Assembly (NCBI RefSeq): GCF_900087015.1
Contig: NZ_FLKP01000002.1
Coordinates: 2,046,001 to 2,110,000, forward strand
DNA: 64,000 nt
Reading direction: 5' to 3'
Source of the DNA: Christensenella timonensis
GTDB taxonomy: Bacteria > Bacillota > Clostridia > Christensenellales > Christensenellaceae
Position 1 is the stretch's first letter; each line of letters begins with the position of its first letter. A program made the position numbers and the translations under genes. The notes under the pieces were generated by a model. That model made no database searches, was not told where the DNA came from, and saw nothing but the letters and a program-made list of their open reading frames with translations. Below, piece after piece: positions 6,740 through 15,178 of this stretch.

Positions 6740-8509
6740 CTAATTATGTTTTGGATATACCAAGTGGAATTGCAGCGCCTGTACTGGTACGCTCCCCCCG
6801 GTATTCACATAGATGATGCCGTCCGTGGATATGCTGGCCATGCAAGATATAGCGTCTGATGTACCGGCATCCGCATTCGCCGGGGCAACATATTTTCGGT
6901 CTGGTATTTGCGCAACATTTGCTATATTCCCAACCGATCCGCCGGACGGTATATTGACCCCGTTAGGATGATAACAGGCAATATTGATATGGATGTTTTT
7001 GCCGTCGTCCCAACAGGTATTGGTCGTATAGGTCAGCGTGGATATTTCGTTGATCATTCTTACAGCCGGTAATGCGGCCAGCGCGTTAAGGTCGGCTTGC
7101 TTTGCGTAATACGTTGGATACTGCCCGTTTAATTTGTCCGCGCTCACCGCTACCTGCGCGTGCGCCACCTGTAACTGGTTTTCCGTTTTTCCGCCCAGCT
7201 TCTGTGCGTTCCCAACCTCCGTGACCGCCACGTCCCCGTCCATATCCGGCGTTTGCCCGTTGACGGACAGCACGCGGCCCGCGCTCACCATGTATACCCG
7301 GTCGATGTACGCCTTGCCCGCAAACGCGCTGTCCGAATAGACCCATATATCGCCCGCCTCGTTCTTTTCCATCTCGAACAGCACGGCCTTGAGCTTACCC
7401 GCTTCCGTGGTATCGTAAAGCGCCGTCAACACGCAATGCTGCCCCCGGCGGTGTTCGCTCTCGGGGATCGAAAGCACATACCCGCCGCCCTCTTGTTCCT
7501 GCCAATCTGAAACAGCAAAGTCCCAAATCACGGGCGGTGCACTCACACCGATTTCCTCGTAGCTGCGGTCAAACTTAATGATATAGTTACACACAAGGTA
7601 GGGCTGGAGATTATTATCTTCGTCGGTTGTGCCGCCCAAAGGCGTAGCCATATCAAAAGCCGTTGCCGTTTCGCCCGTATAAGAATCTGGTTTTAGAACA
7701 AATTGCATTTGCGGCGATTCGGATTGCGCGATTGATTTTCTTCCCATACGAATCCTTGTCCCCACCGGATTCCCTGATGATTGGAAAGAAACTTTTGCAT
7801 AACCGTTTTCCAATCCGTATTTCTGTGTCTCTTCGCCCCCCGTCTTTCCCAGCGCGTCAAACGTCCCCGCGTCTTTGCCGACGCCCACGCGCCCGCGCAT
7901 GTCCGGCACGCGGAAGGTGCCCTCCGCATCGCCGCTTTGGTTATACCGCGTACCGACGGCCTCGAAAAGCTTCTTGTATACCCCGTTCGCCGGATAGCTC
8001 TGCCCGTCGCACCAAAGGTACCCGTCCGGCAGCGTCTCGCCCGCAAAAAACTTCATGCAGCCGACCGGCTCAAACTCCCCGCCCCCGCCGCCTCCGCCGC
8101 CTCCGGCGTCGATCGCGTCCGTGACCGCCTTCTGGCTCATCACCTGCGTTTCGCTCCGCCCGCGCATTTGTACGATGTCCTCTTTGGGAATACGCTCTTC
8201 AATGCGCTCCAGAAGCTCCGCCTTGTTTGCGTCGCCCAAAGCCTTGAGGTTTTCTAGCACTGCCTGTACATCCGCACCGGACACGCCCGGTATCGCGACT
8301 GTCCCGATTTCCCCCGCGCCCGCCTCCGCGCTCAAAGCGTCGACCAGTTCATTGTATTTTCCCAGCGCGACCATCATTTTCGCGATATGATCGAACCGCG
8401 CCTTTAGCTGCGCCGCGCTGATCCCCTCTACGGACGGGTTGTCCGGCAGGCTTTCCACATCCTTGCCGGAAAAGTCCCCTTCCTTGAATTTCAAATCCTG
8501 AATTGCCAT
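6740..8509 (-). CDS. phage tail fibre with tail-collar domain
   Basis: 589 residues. An N-terminal helical region is followed by a Gly-rich hinge (run of Gly around residue 138-143) and a phage tail-collar domain (AGETLPDGYLWCDGQSYP...GTFRVPDMRGRVGVG). The C-terminal half contains the fibre repeats GGKTENQL and KLNGQYPTYYAKQ and a beta-rich tip. It is inferred to mediate host recognition. It is cotranscribed with the other tail genes. Confidence 0.85.
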   Translation of the reverse strand: MAIQDLKFKEGDFSGKDVESLPDNPSVEGISAAQLKARFDHIAKMMVALGKYNELVDALSAEAGAGEIGTVAIPGVSGADVQAVLENLKALGDANKAELLERIEERIPKEDIVQMRGRSETQVMSQKAVTDAIDAGGGGGGGGGEFEPVGCMKFFAGETLPDGYLWCDGQSYPANGVYKKLFEAVGTRYNQSGDAEGTFRVPDMRGRVGVGKDAGTFDALGKTGGEETQKYGLENGYAKVSFQSSGNPVGTRIRMGRKSIAQSESPQMQFVLKPDSYTGETATAFDMATPLGGTTDEDNNLQPYLVCNYIIKFDRSYEEIGVSAPPVIWDFAVSDWQEQEGGGYVLSIPESEHRRGQHCVLTALYDTTEAGKLKAVLFEMEKNEAGDIWVYSDSAFAGKAYIDRVYMVSAGRVLSVNGQTPDMDGDVAVTEVGNAQKLGGKTENQLQVAHAQVAVSADKLNGQYPTYYAKQADLNALAALPAVRMINEISTLTYTTNTCWDDGKNIHINIACYHPNGVNIPSGGSVGNIANVAQIPDRKYVAPANADAGTSDAISCMASISTDGIIYVNTGGSVPVQALQFHLVYPKHN

Positions 8510-8550
8510 GTATTATGCTCCTTTCAGCCGCACTTTTTCTTTTGAAGTGC

Positions 8551-10416
8551 CTATTTCACATTTGACTTGAGGTCGTAATAGACCACCGCGCCATACAAGC
8601 CAAACGCCTCGTTTAAGACGCCGTTTTCAAACTTAAACTGTGTGGTCACCACTTTTTTCGCCTTGATCTTGGTATGGATCACGTTGACGTCCGTATTCGT
8701 ATTGAACGTGAAGCGGTTAAAATCGATATCCTCCCAGCTCATGATATCCGCCGTTTTGTCATCGATCAGCATAAACGCGCCGTCTTCCTTCATATATACC
8801 TTCACGCTCGAACGCGCGTACGGATTCAGCTTCGTGTATACATGGCGTATGGTCTTATACTTGGAATACGTGCCGAGCGCAAGCTCCGGCGTCGTCCATT
8901 TTGCATAGATCGGCTGCCCGTCGTCGCTGTAAGAATCCGAGCGTTTTGCATTGTAAAAGCGCATGATGCACCCGTCGTCCGTGCCAAACAGCAGCCTGTC
9001 GTTTTCGATGAACCAGCAGCGCACAGGTACGTTTTCCCAGTAATACCATTCGTATTGGTATTGTTCGCCGTTTTTCCCAACATACGACCGCTGCGAAGCG
9101 TCCGCCACATACACATGCGAATTCACCGCGACGTACAGGTACCCGTCATGTTCCGTTGCCACCGCCTTTGCAAGGTTGGGTTCCTTTGTCAGCTTGCGGT
9201 TTACAAGCTCGCTCCTTGGCTGCGCGTAGCGCTCGGATGTGACCGCGTTTGTCGTGATGGCGAATACGCCCTGCCCCGATAAAAACATGTGGTCGTCGCG
9301 CAGGTCTTTCAAGCAAAACGGCGAGACCGCGCCCACGCCCGCGATTCCTGTTTTGGTGGGGAACATGACCGTCTGCGCGCTTTCGTCCATCGTCGCCGAG
9401 CGCAAAAACACCGTCGCGTCCTGGTCGTTGTCCTCTTTTAAGATCGCAAGGTTTTCCCCGCTGCGCAAATAACCGATAATCCTTGTATTGTCCTGCCCCA
9501 CAAGGGAATATCCGACGTCCGGGAAATAGGTCGGCGCGTTACGCGTATCCGTCGTCATCTCCGAATAATAGTCGACGTTCACAGCGTCCGGGTTCCCCGT
9601 GATAAACAAGCGGTTGAAGCCGCCGATCCCCCACGTGATGCCCGTGGTACATTTGTTGATCTTGTCCGCGTTTCCCGCCACGCTTTTTGTGTATGTAATG
9701 CGTACGTTATCCCTGCCGGTGCTGCTTTCAGGCGGTATACTGTTCAGCTTTACGCGGCCCGCTTTCTTATCGTCCTGGCTCAATGCGGCAAAACCGACCG
9801 CCGTCCAATCCCCGTTCGTATTGAGCTGTTCCACTTTGGTCACATTATCGATATTGGGCGCGTCCAGCTGGAACACCTGCGTCTTGCCGTCCGCAAAAAA
9901 TTCATTGACGCGCGTGCTTGACAAAAGGTTCACCGGCTCGTAACTTTCCCCGCCGCCGCTGGGCGCGCAGCGGACGCGTGTCGTCGGCGCATACGCAACG
10001 CTCTGCGCGGTGACCACGCTCGTCCCGTCGTAGCGCAGCAGCGCCTTGCCGTCGAGGATCCACAGCTTGCTGTTCATCTGGTAAGCTGTGCTCCTTTGGT
10101 CGTTCATCGCCGCGTACAGTTCCTGCGTCGTGTTGTCGTCCCTCCACAGGAAAAGCTTTGTCCCGCAATGGATCAACCGTTTTACCACGCCCTTTTGCAC
10201 CAAACGGAAGATCCCGTTGATCTTCCCCGGAAGCTGTAAAAGCTTTTCATACCCGAACCGCTTGACCGGCCGTCCGCTCTGTTCGGAGATCATGTTCACA
10301 CAATCCGGCGACCTCGACGGGTCTACCGCGCCCAGCTCCGAATTGAAGTCCACGCCACGAAAATTTGCCAGTTCCATTTTTTTTGTCGCCGATCCGCTCG
10401 GCAATATTCTTCCCAT
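8551..10416 (-). CDS. phage tail/stabilisation-like structural protein
   Basis: 621 residues. The start ELANFRGVDFNSELGAVDPSRSPDCVNMISEQSGRPVKR style (an NFRGG-like entry followed by a beta-propeller-like body) resembles large structural proteins of P22-like podoviruses that close the portal or form the tail tube. The assignment rests on style and position next to the 130-residue connector-like protein and capsid, not on a diagnostic motif. ATG 10416 has AGGTGG upstream. Confidence 0.6.
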   Translation of the reverse strand: MGRILPSGSATKKMELANFRGVDFNSELGAVDPSRSPDCVNMISEQSGRPVKRFGYEKLLQLPGKINGIFRLVQKGVVKRLIHCGTKLFLWRDDNTTQELYAAMNDQRSTAYQMNSKLWILDGKALLRYDGTSVVTAQSVAYAPTTRVRCAPSGGGESYEPVNLLSSTRVNEFFADGKTQVFQLDAPNIDNVTKVEQLNTNGDWTAVGFAALSQDDKKAGRVKLNSIPPESSTGRDNVRITYTKSVAGNADKINKCTTGITWGIGGFNRLFITGNPDAVNVDYYSEMTTDTRNAPTYFPDVGYSLVGQDNTRIIGYLRSGENLAILKEDNDQDATVFLRSATMDESAQTVMFPTKTGIAGVGAVSPFCLKDLRDDHMFLSGQGVFAITTNAVTSERYAQPRSELVNRKLTKEPNLAKAVATEHDGYLYVAVNSHVYVADASQRSYVGKNGEQYQYEWYYWENVPVRCWFIENDRLLFGTDDGCIMRFYNAKRSDSYSDDGQPIYAKWTTPELALGTYSKYKTIRHVYTKLNPYARSSVKVYMKEDGAFMLIDDKTADIMSWEDIDFNRFTFNTNTDVNVIHTKIKAKKVVTTQFKFENGVLNEAFGLYGAVVYYDLKSNVK

Positions 10417-10425
10417 CGCGCCACC

Positions 10426-10818
10426 TCAATAGTTATCCGCAACGTCGGCGTACGCCGCCTTGGTAAAGCGTATCTTGTTTTGCTCATACATCATGTTGCA
10501 CGCATTTGCCTTGTCGTTTTCGTCGTCCTGGAACAAAAGCCAGTACGCAAGCCCATATACCATGATGCTTGCCAGCGTTTCATACTCATAAGGCAACTCA
10601 TCTTCCGTTTTTGTAACGTACGGGACAGACGCCAGCGGCGTTTTGCCTGCGTTTTCGCGGATCGAGTTGTTGATGTCAAAGCAGTCCGCTAAAAGCTGGT
10701 TCACAATATCCGCTACAAACGGCGCGTATCCGCTCTCGTATTTTCCTTCCTCGCCCATCAGCGACATCGCCCTTTTCAGCAGTCCTCCCACCGTCATCGT
10801 TTGCTGCGTTACCGCCAT
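10426..10818 (-). CDS. phage head-tail connector-like protein
   Basis: 130 residues, helical and acidic, with LLKRAMSLMGEEG at the start and an aromatic stretch (YGLAYWLLFQDDENDKAN). It lies between the major capsid and the 621-residue structural protein, where podoviruses place a small connector/adaptor. No motif proves the function. Confidence 0.5.
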   Translation of the reverse strand: MAVTQQTMTVGGLLKRAMSLMGEEGKYESGYAPFVADIVNQLLADCFDINNSIRENAGKTPLASVPYVTKTEDELPYEYETLASIMVYGLAYWLLFQDDENDKANACNMMYEQNKIRFTKAAYADVADNY

Positions 10819-10856
10819 TTTATTTCCTCCCTTTCGCGTCGCTTTACGCCCTATTA

Positions 10857-10882
10857 GTCCGCCTCCGCCTTAAGGCGGAGGC
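10857..10882. repeat. perfect palindrome between capsid and connector genes
   Basis: GCCTCCGCC and GGCGGAGGC are perfect inverted arms around a short TTAA centre in the 123-bp gap downstream of the capsid gene. It is a stable hairpin but lacks an adjacent T-run, so it may be an mRNA-processing or stability stem rather than a terminator. Confidence 0.6.
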
Positions 10883-10941
10883 GAACCTTTTGGGCGGTCG
10901 TTCCCGCCCCAGGGCGCTCTTTTTTTCGTTTCTCGCTTTTC

Positions 10942-11994
10942 TTACGCGTTTTTCGCTTCCGCGACGCCGCTCCTGTAGCTGCCCGCCTTTTCCGCGAACG
11001 CCCTGATCGTCTGTCCCGCTTCCAGCGTTACCGCCGCCGTATACAGCTTGGCGGATTTGGAATAGCGCGGGTCGCTGCCGTCCAGCGTATACTTGAAGGT
11101 CACGCCCGATACCGCCGTGATCGCCGCGCTGCCGGAAGAAACCGTGATCTTCGGCGCCGCCAGCACCTTGGAACCGTCAACCGCCGCATATACGCCGCCT
11201 GCCTTTGCTCCCAGCACGAACGCGTCGAAATAATTCCTGCCCTCCAGCACGTTGCCGTCGATGCCCGCTACCTCGCTCAGCACGCGGATGGTCTTGATCT
11301 TGTTGGGATTTAAGACCGAGCCTTTGAAAGTGATCAGGAAATACGCGCCCTCCGGGAAGTATACGTCGGGAACCTTGATCGCCTTCATATCCGCGATCAT
11401 GCCCACATAGCCCTTGGAAAGAGCCTTCTCCGCGAGAGTATCCACCGCGAGGAATTCCTTGGAAAGGCGCAGCATGTTGTAATACGTCGTCGGGATGTAA
11501 AGGATCCTGTCCTGGTCGGGCACGAGCGCGTTATCCAGCGCCTTTGCCCCGTCGAAGATTTTTTCCACGATCGTGTCGCGCGTGGGCGCCGCGCTAAGAC
11601 CTTCGATCGTACCCGCAAGCTCTACCCAGCGCCTTAAAGTGTATTTGTCCATAAACGGAACCACCTGTTCTTTGATCTGCGCATTGAGCATTTTTGCCGC
11701 GTTCTTCGCCTTCATCTGGTCTTCGTTGTTGCCGCGGTCAATGGTGATGGAAAAGCCCTTGTCCTGTGAAAGCTCGACCTCCTGGATCGTATCCTGCAGC
11801 TCGCCCGGCGTACCGAAACGGTTCTGCCCTTCGCGCTTGTAGTCGTTTAGATCAACTGTCTGCGGCGTATAGATCGAGATCGATTTCACGCCCGCGAAAT
11901 CATAGTCTGTGGAGGCGTTGCCCGCCACATAACTTTCTTTCGTGAATTTTTCAGCCATTTTGTTGCTGTATTTGTGTGCTAAATTTACTGCCAT
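10942..11994 (-). CDS. major capsid protein with C-terminal chitobiase-like decoration domain
   Basis: 350 residues. MAVNLAHKYSNKMAEKF is a typical start of major capsid proteins of small Clostridia phages. The middle (YKREGQNRFGTPGELQD, VVPFMDKYTLRRW, LYIPTTYYNMLRLSKEF) fits the HK97-like shell fold. The last ~75 residues form a separate beta domain (YTLDGSDPRYSKSAKLYT...AGQTIRAFAEKAG) like the chitobiase C-terminal/Ig-like modules that stud capsid surfaces. It follows the (truncated) scaffold gene, as in intact phages. ATG 11994 has AAAGGAG upstream. Confidence 0.8.
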   Translation of the reverse strand: MAVNLAHKYSNKMAEKFTKESYVAGNASTDYDFAGVKSISIYTPQTVDLNDYKREGQNRFGTPGELQDTIQEVELSQDKGFSITIDRGNNEDQMKAKNAAKMLNAQIKEQVVPFMDKYTLRRWVELAGTIEGLSAAPTRDTIVEKIFDGAKALDNALVPDQDRILYIPTTYYNMLRLSKEFLAVDTLAEKALSKGYVGMIADMKAIKVPDVYFPEGAYFLITFKGSVLNPNKIKTIRVLSEVAGIDGNVLEGRNYFDAFVLGAKAGGVYAAVDGSKVLAAPKITVSSGSAAITAVSGVTFKYTLDGSDPRYSKSAKLYTAAVTLEAGQTIRAFAEKAGSYRSGVAEAKNA

Positions 11995-12058
11995 CGTTTT
12001 TTATTCTCCTTTCGCGTCGGAAGCCGCCTTTTTCCTCTTTCAGGCGCTTCCTCCTTTT

Positions 12059-12106
12059 CCCCAACAAACCCATTCCGCTTCGCTTCATTGGGCTTTGCCG
12101 GGGGCC
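12059..12106. repeat. palindromic intergenic repeat, copy 2 (CCCCACAAACCCA family)
   Basis: CCAACAAACCCA and TGGGCTTTGCCGGGGG form arms around a TTCCGCTTCGCTTCA-like loop, between the capsid and the scaffold remnant. Confidence 0.65.
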
Positions 12107-12119
12107 TCATTTTTCTTCT

Positions 12120-12243
12120 TTACTTCATCAGTTCCACGAGGAACGGGTCTTCCACCTCCATGCCGCGCGTGCGGACGCTGCCCGGCGTGCTTTCCCTGTT
12201 CTTCTGTTCCTGCCTCATGCGCGCCAGTTCCCTGTTTTGGATC
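12120..12243 (-). pseudogene. C-terminal remnant of phage capsid scaffold gene, cut by the IS
   Basis: The leftward frame entering from the IS boundary encodes 40 residues, polar and helical (RELARMRQEQKNRES), ending in EVEDPFLVELMK and a stop. Position immediately upstream of the capsid gene and the charged helical composition are those of a scaffold C-terminus. The other part of the gene is not found on the far side of the IS. The DPFL motif also occurs twice in each of the two large modular proteins at 15.9 and 25.0 kb. Confidence 0.65.
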
Positions 12244-12314
12244 TATACTAAAAAAGTAGACATAAAAGTAAACAGTCTATTACAATAAAAGAGACACAAA
12301 AAGGAGGTTCTTTC

Positions 12315-12602
12315 ATGGCTGCAAATAACTTCAAAAAATACGATGATGATTTTAAAAAGTCTCTCGTATCTCTTTTCCAAAATGGCAAAACACAGACCCA
12401 ACTCTGTAAAGAGTACGGCGTTTCTCAATCCGCCCTTGGCAAGTGGATCAAGCAGTATTCTACCGTTCAGGTCGACGACGGTGAAGTCCTTACTGCCAAA
12501 CAGGTTAAGGAACTCCAAAAACGGAATGCACAGCTCGAAGAAGAAAACCTTATCCTAAAAAAAGCGATTGCCATATTCACGCCTCACTCAAACAACGATT
12601 AG
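12315..12602 (+). CDS. IS3-family transposase OrfA (helix-turn-helix, leucine zipper)
   Basis: 95 residues with a HTH_Tnp_1 domain (LCKEYGVSQSALGKWIKQY) and a leucine-zipper region (KELQKRNAQLEEENLILKKAI) that binds the terminal repeats. The stretch A7 at 12557-12563, phased CTA AAA AAA G, is a classic -1 slippery site that lets part of the ribosomes enter orfB. Confidence 0.92.
   Translation: MAANNFKKYDDDFKKSLVSLFQNGKTQTQLCKEYGVSQSALGKWIKQYSTVQVDDGEVLTAKQVKELQKRNAQLEEENLILKKAIAIFTPHSNND
12557..12563 (+). promoter_or_regulatory. -1 programmed ribosomal frameshift site
   Basis: The slippery heptamer A AAA AAA followed by G lies in the correct phase of orfA. A -1 shift continues into an open frame (SDCHIHASLKQRL...) leading without a stop into OrfB. 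Confidence 0.75.
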
Positions 12603-13450
12603 ACGCTGTCCACAGGCTCCGTTTTCAGCACCGTATTCAAACGCTTTGCCGTGTCCTGAATGTCAATAGAAGCACTTACTACAAGCATTTTTATTCTCCT
12701 CCCGCTCCCCGTGTTTCTCTTAATCAGGATCTTCGACGCCTTATCCTTACTATTTATGCTGATTATGACAAACGCCTTGGCGCCTATAAAATCCACCATG
12801 TCCTCCAGCGTGACTATGGCGTCCGCATCAGCGTTGGACGAGTGTACCGCCTGATGCGCTCTATGCATTTACCAAAAATGTCTACTGCTCACCCCAGACA
12901 TTATTTCTGTCGTTCCGATGACAGCCTTTGTCCCGACCGTCTCCGCCAAAGCTTTACTCAAAATGCCCCTAATCTTGTTTGGGTGAGTGATATTACTTAT
13001 CTGCGGGCTGGCGGAAAATGGTATTATCTTTGCGTTGTCATTGACCTTTTTTCCCGCAAGGTCATTGCTTGGCACCTGTCTTCCAAACAGGATGTGGACC
13101 TTACGATCACTGCTTTCCGTAAAGCTTATGCCGCCCGCAGCGCTCCCAAGGGTCTGATGTTTCACTCTGACCGTGGAACTCAATATACCGCTTTTGCTTT
13201 CCGTAGTCTTTTGGACTCCCTTAATATTGTTCAGTCTTTTTCCAAGAAAGGATATCCGTTTGACAATGCTGTATGTGAATCTTTTTTCAAATATCTGAAA
13301 AAGGAAGAAGCTAACCGTAGAAGCTACTCTTCTTTTCACGATTTAAAGTTGGCTATTTTTTCCTATATTGAAGCCTTCTACAATGCCAAACGTCCCCATT
13401 CTTCTCTTGGTTATTTGACTCCCGATGAAGCTGATGCTCGTTTCCCCTAA
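12557..13450 (+). CDS. IS3-family transposase OrfB (DDE integrase), read as OrfAB fusion
   Basis: The frame is continuous from the slippery site to the stop at 13450. The rve integrase core has all three acidic residues: Asp in WVSDITYL, Asp in FHSDRGTQY and Glu in NAVCESFFKYLKKE. The C-terminal FYNAKRPHSSLGYLTPDE is the family signature. The first strong internal ATG is at 12854 within VYRLMRSM, so a normal stand-alone start is missing and frameshift fusion is the likely mode of expression. The element appears intact and potentially active. Confidence 0.9.
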   Translation, partial: KKSDCHIHASLKQRLDAVHRLRFQHRIQTLCRVLNVNRSTYYKHFYSPPAPRVSLNQDLRRLILTIYADYDKRLGAYKIHHVLQRDYGVRISVGRVYRLMRSMHLPKMSTAHPRHYFCRSDDSLCPDRLRQSFTQNAPNLVWVSDITYLRAGGKWYYLCVVIDLFSRKVIAWHLSSKQDVDLTITAFRKAYAARSAPKGLMFHSDRGTQYTAFAFRSLLDSLNIVQSFSKKGYPFDNAVCESFFKYLKKEEANRRSYSSFHDLKLAIFSYIEAFYNAKRPHSSLGYLTPDEADARFP

Positions 13451-13482
13451 TTATCTTCACTTTTTTCTGTCCACTCTATTGA

Positions 13483-13992
13483 CTATACTTCACATTTTTG
13501 TGCGTTGCTTTGCTCTTGTTGCGCAAATACCGCGTTATATTTTTTACTATCTCCTTTTACTTGCTGGTTGTATATTATCTTTTATTTATGTTGTCCGGCC
13601 TTTCTTTCACGCATACGTCGTCGGATATTGCTTTTGTTTTTTTGTTGCTTACAATACTGGCAATCCTTTTGACGACTATTTTACTCACTTTTCGCACAGT
13701 ACGCGGGCAAAACATTCCTTTTGCCAGATGGGTAGCAGTAGCGTACGCCCTTTTCAGAATTGCTTCTTCCATTGCGCTGATCGTTTCGGTTCTCGCCAAC
13801 CTGTCTGTAGGGCTGCCGGAGGCTACCCCGCAAAATATTTCGCTTTTCATTGTCGAAAACTTAACCGCCATGCTACCGGAACTCTTGTTCGCGTATTTTG
13901 GTTACAAAGCATTTAGCGATAGTTACTACCGCTATTTCATCAGCCAACCCTTAAGCCGCGTGATTAGTGAAAACACCATATTGTTTAGCTAG
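13483..13992 (+). CDS. DUF2569-like membrane protein, probably 5'-truncated by the IS
   Basis: About 165 residues with four hydrophobic segments and the end AMLPELLFAYFGYKAFSDSYYRYF, which resembles the last helix and tail of DUF2569 membrane proteins. There is no ATG or ribosome binding site. The frame opens just inside the IS boundary, and the only candidate start is TTG 13498. It is on the strand opposite to the phage genes. I infer that its 5' end was removed when the IS and its flanking deletion formed. Confidence 0.5.
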   Translation, partial: LYFTFLCVALLLLRKYRVIFFTISFYLLVVYYLLFMLSGLSFTHTSSDIAFVFLLLTILAILLTTILLTFRTVRGQNIPFARWVAVAYALFRIASSIALIVSVLANLSVGLPEATPQNISLFIVENLTAMLPELLFAYFGYKAFSDSYYRYFISQPLSRVISENTILFS

Positions 13993-13997
13993 ATTTT

Positions 13998-14336
13998 TTA
14001 TTCGTATACATAATAATCCGCAACCGTCTTTCCGTTTGTATATTTCTTATTTGCCAGATAAACCATCGACAACGGTACAATCAGATACCCTGTCAGCGTC
14101 AAACTAGATATCCCCTCGATCGCCAATACAATGCATAAGGCTTTAATCGCCTCTATTTTGGGAATTCTTCATATCCATACATATAACCGGTAGAGCTGCC
14201 AAAAGAAGCACAAAATATACAGGCGAATTTATAAAATAGCTTAACAGGCCCATAACAATAAAACCTGCTGTCAATACAAAAAAAGCCACGTATAAAAAGC
14301 AGTTTTTCCTATATTACAGTCTGAATTTTCTTTCAT
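13998..14336 (-). pseudogene. frameshifted small integral membrane protein
   Basis: Starting at ATG 14336 (MKENSDCNIGKTAFYTW) the hydrophobic coding sense continues only by changing frame: VLTAGFIVMGLLSYFINSP..., then IEAIKALCIVLAIEGISS... and VYLANKKYTNGKTVADYYVYE before the stop at 13998. At least two frame changes are needed, so this looks like a decayed gene for a small multi-pass membrane protein. No family assigned. Confidence 0.55.
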
Positions 14337-14347
14337 TTTCCCTCACA

Positions 14348-14413
14348 GTCCTAATAAATTAACGGCGGCGCATACAGCCACCACCAAAATCTTCTTTCGT
14401 CCGTTCACATACC
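14348..14413 (-). pseudogene. 5' stub of a third copy of the lipoprotein gene
   Basis: The leftward frame reads NGRKKILVVAVCAA, identical to the signal peptide start of the two complete lipoproteins upstream, then diverges at once (VNLLGL) and stops. The preceding ~30 bp also match the upstream flank of the 14443-15144 gene. It is the residue of a tandem copy lost by recombination or deletion. Confidence 0.75.
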
Positions 14414-14442
14414 GTTCCCCCCGCCTGCTTTATCCTCTGACG

Positions 14443-15144
14443 TCACATTTCGTTCTCGATTGAAAATCCTGTAATGACTCCATTTTCAATGCCAAATCTC
14501 AGGCTCCACGCCTGCTCAAAATACTCGTCCATGTGGTTCACCACATACTGCCCATTCACATGAATATCGTCGTCCAGATATTTACGGAATCCCCCCGTAG
14601 ACAGTCTTTGTCCATCTTTCGTAATATAGATTTCTGTATAAAATGATACATTTTCATCCTTAGGTATCTCATTTACCCTTTCCGCAATCTGGCTAATAGA
14701 AAGATCAAAGGTATCAATTACGCCGCGCTCTCTGGAACGCCACCCAAACGCGTATCCATCATATGCCTCAACCACTTCGTCCATCGTACTTCCCTTGCCG
14801 ATCCCGCGCTTGGTTTCCAGCGCGTGCCCCCGCAGGTCGTACGGCTGCCCCTCGAACCGTTCCCCGTAATATTCGGAATATGGATTCCCACCGCTAAACG
14901 CTGTCTCTCCCATCTCTTCTGTCGTGAGGACGGGTTTCCCGTCCTCATAGATGTAGAATTCGTCGAGACTGAGTACTTTCAGGTTCTCGTCGTAGATATA
15001 TTCTTTCTCGCCGCTCTTGGGCGTAAGCAGTTTTTTCGTTCCCTCCGCGATGCCCACCGCGCTTTCGATAAGCGTACAGCCCGCAAGACCCACGCACAGC
15101 GCGGCGCATACAGCCACCACCAAAATCTTCTTTCGTCCGTTCAC
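14443..15144 (-). CDS. lipoprotein, cassette I candidate immunity protein B
   Basis: 233 residues with a lipoprotein signal (LCVGLAGC, lipobox LAGC), so anchored outside the cytoplasmic membrane. It is very similar to the next upstream gene over residues 1-120 and diverges more in the C-terminal half (for example QAWSLRFGIENGVITGFSIENEM). The start is GTG 15144 in the same context as the paralog's ATG. It lies 34 bp downstream of the paralog. As an extracytoplasmic tandem family directly behind a modular toxin-like gene, it is a candidate immunity or neutralising factor. This is inference only. Confidence 0.75.
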   Translation of the reverse strand: MNGRKKILVVAVCAALCVGLAGCTLIESAVGIAEGTKKLLTPKSGEKEYIYDENLKVLSLDEFYIYEDGKPVLTTEEMGETAFSGGNPYSEYYGERFEGQPYDLRGHALETKRGIGKGSTMDEVVEAYDGYAFGWRSRERGVIDTFDLSISQIAERVNEIPKDENVSFYTEIYITKDGQRLSTGGFRKYLDDDIHVNGQYVVNHMDEYFEQAWSLRFGIENGVITGFSIENEM

Positions 15145-15178
15145 ATACCGTTCCTCCCGCCTGCTTTATCCTCTGACG

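Larger units (their letters stand above)
12244..13487 (+). mobile_element. IS3-family (IS150-like) insertion sequence
   Basis: About 1,244 bp with imperfect terminal inverted repeats: the left end TATACTAAAAAAGTAGACA and the right end, read inward, TATAGTCAATAGAGTGGACA. It contains an orfA/orfB pair joined by a -1 frameshift window. No target-site duplication is evident (left flank ATC, right flank CTT). The left flank is phage scaffold and the right flank is not phage, which suggests a deletion adjacent to the element or recombination between two copies. Confidence 0.88.
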
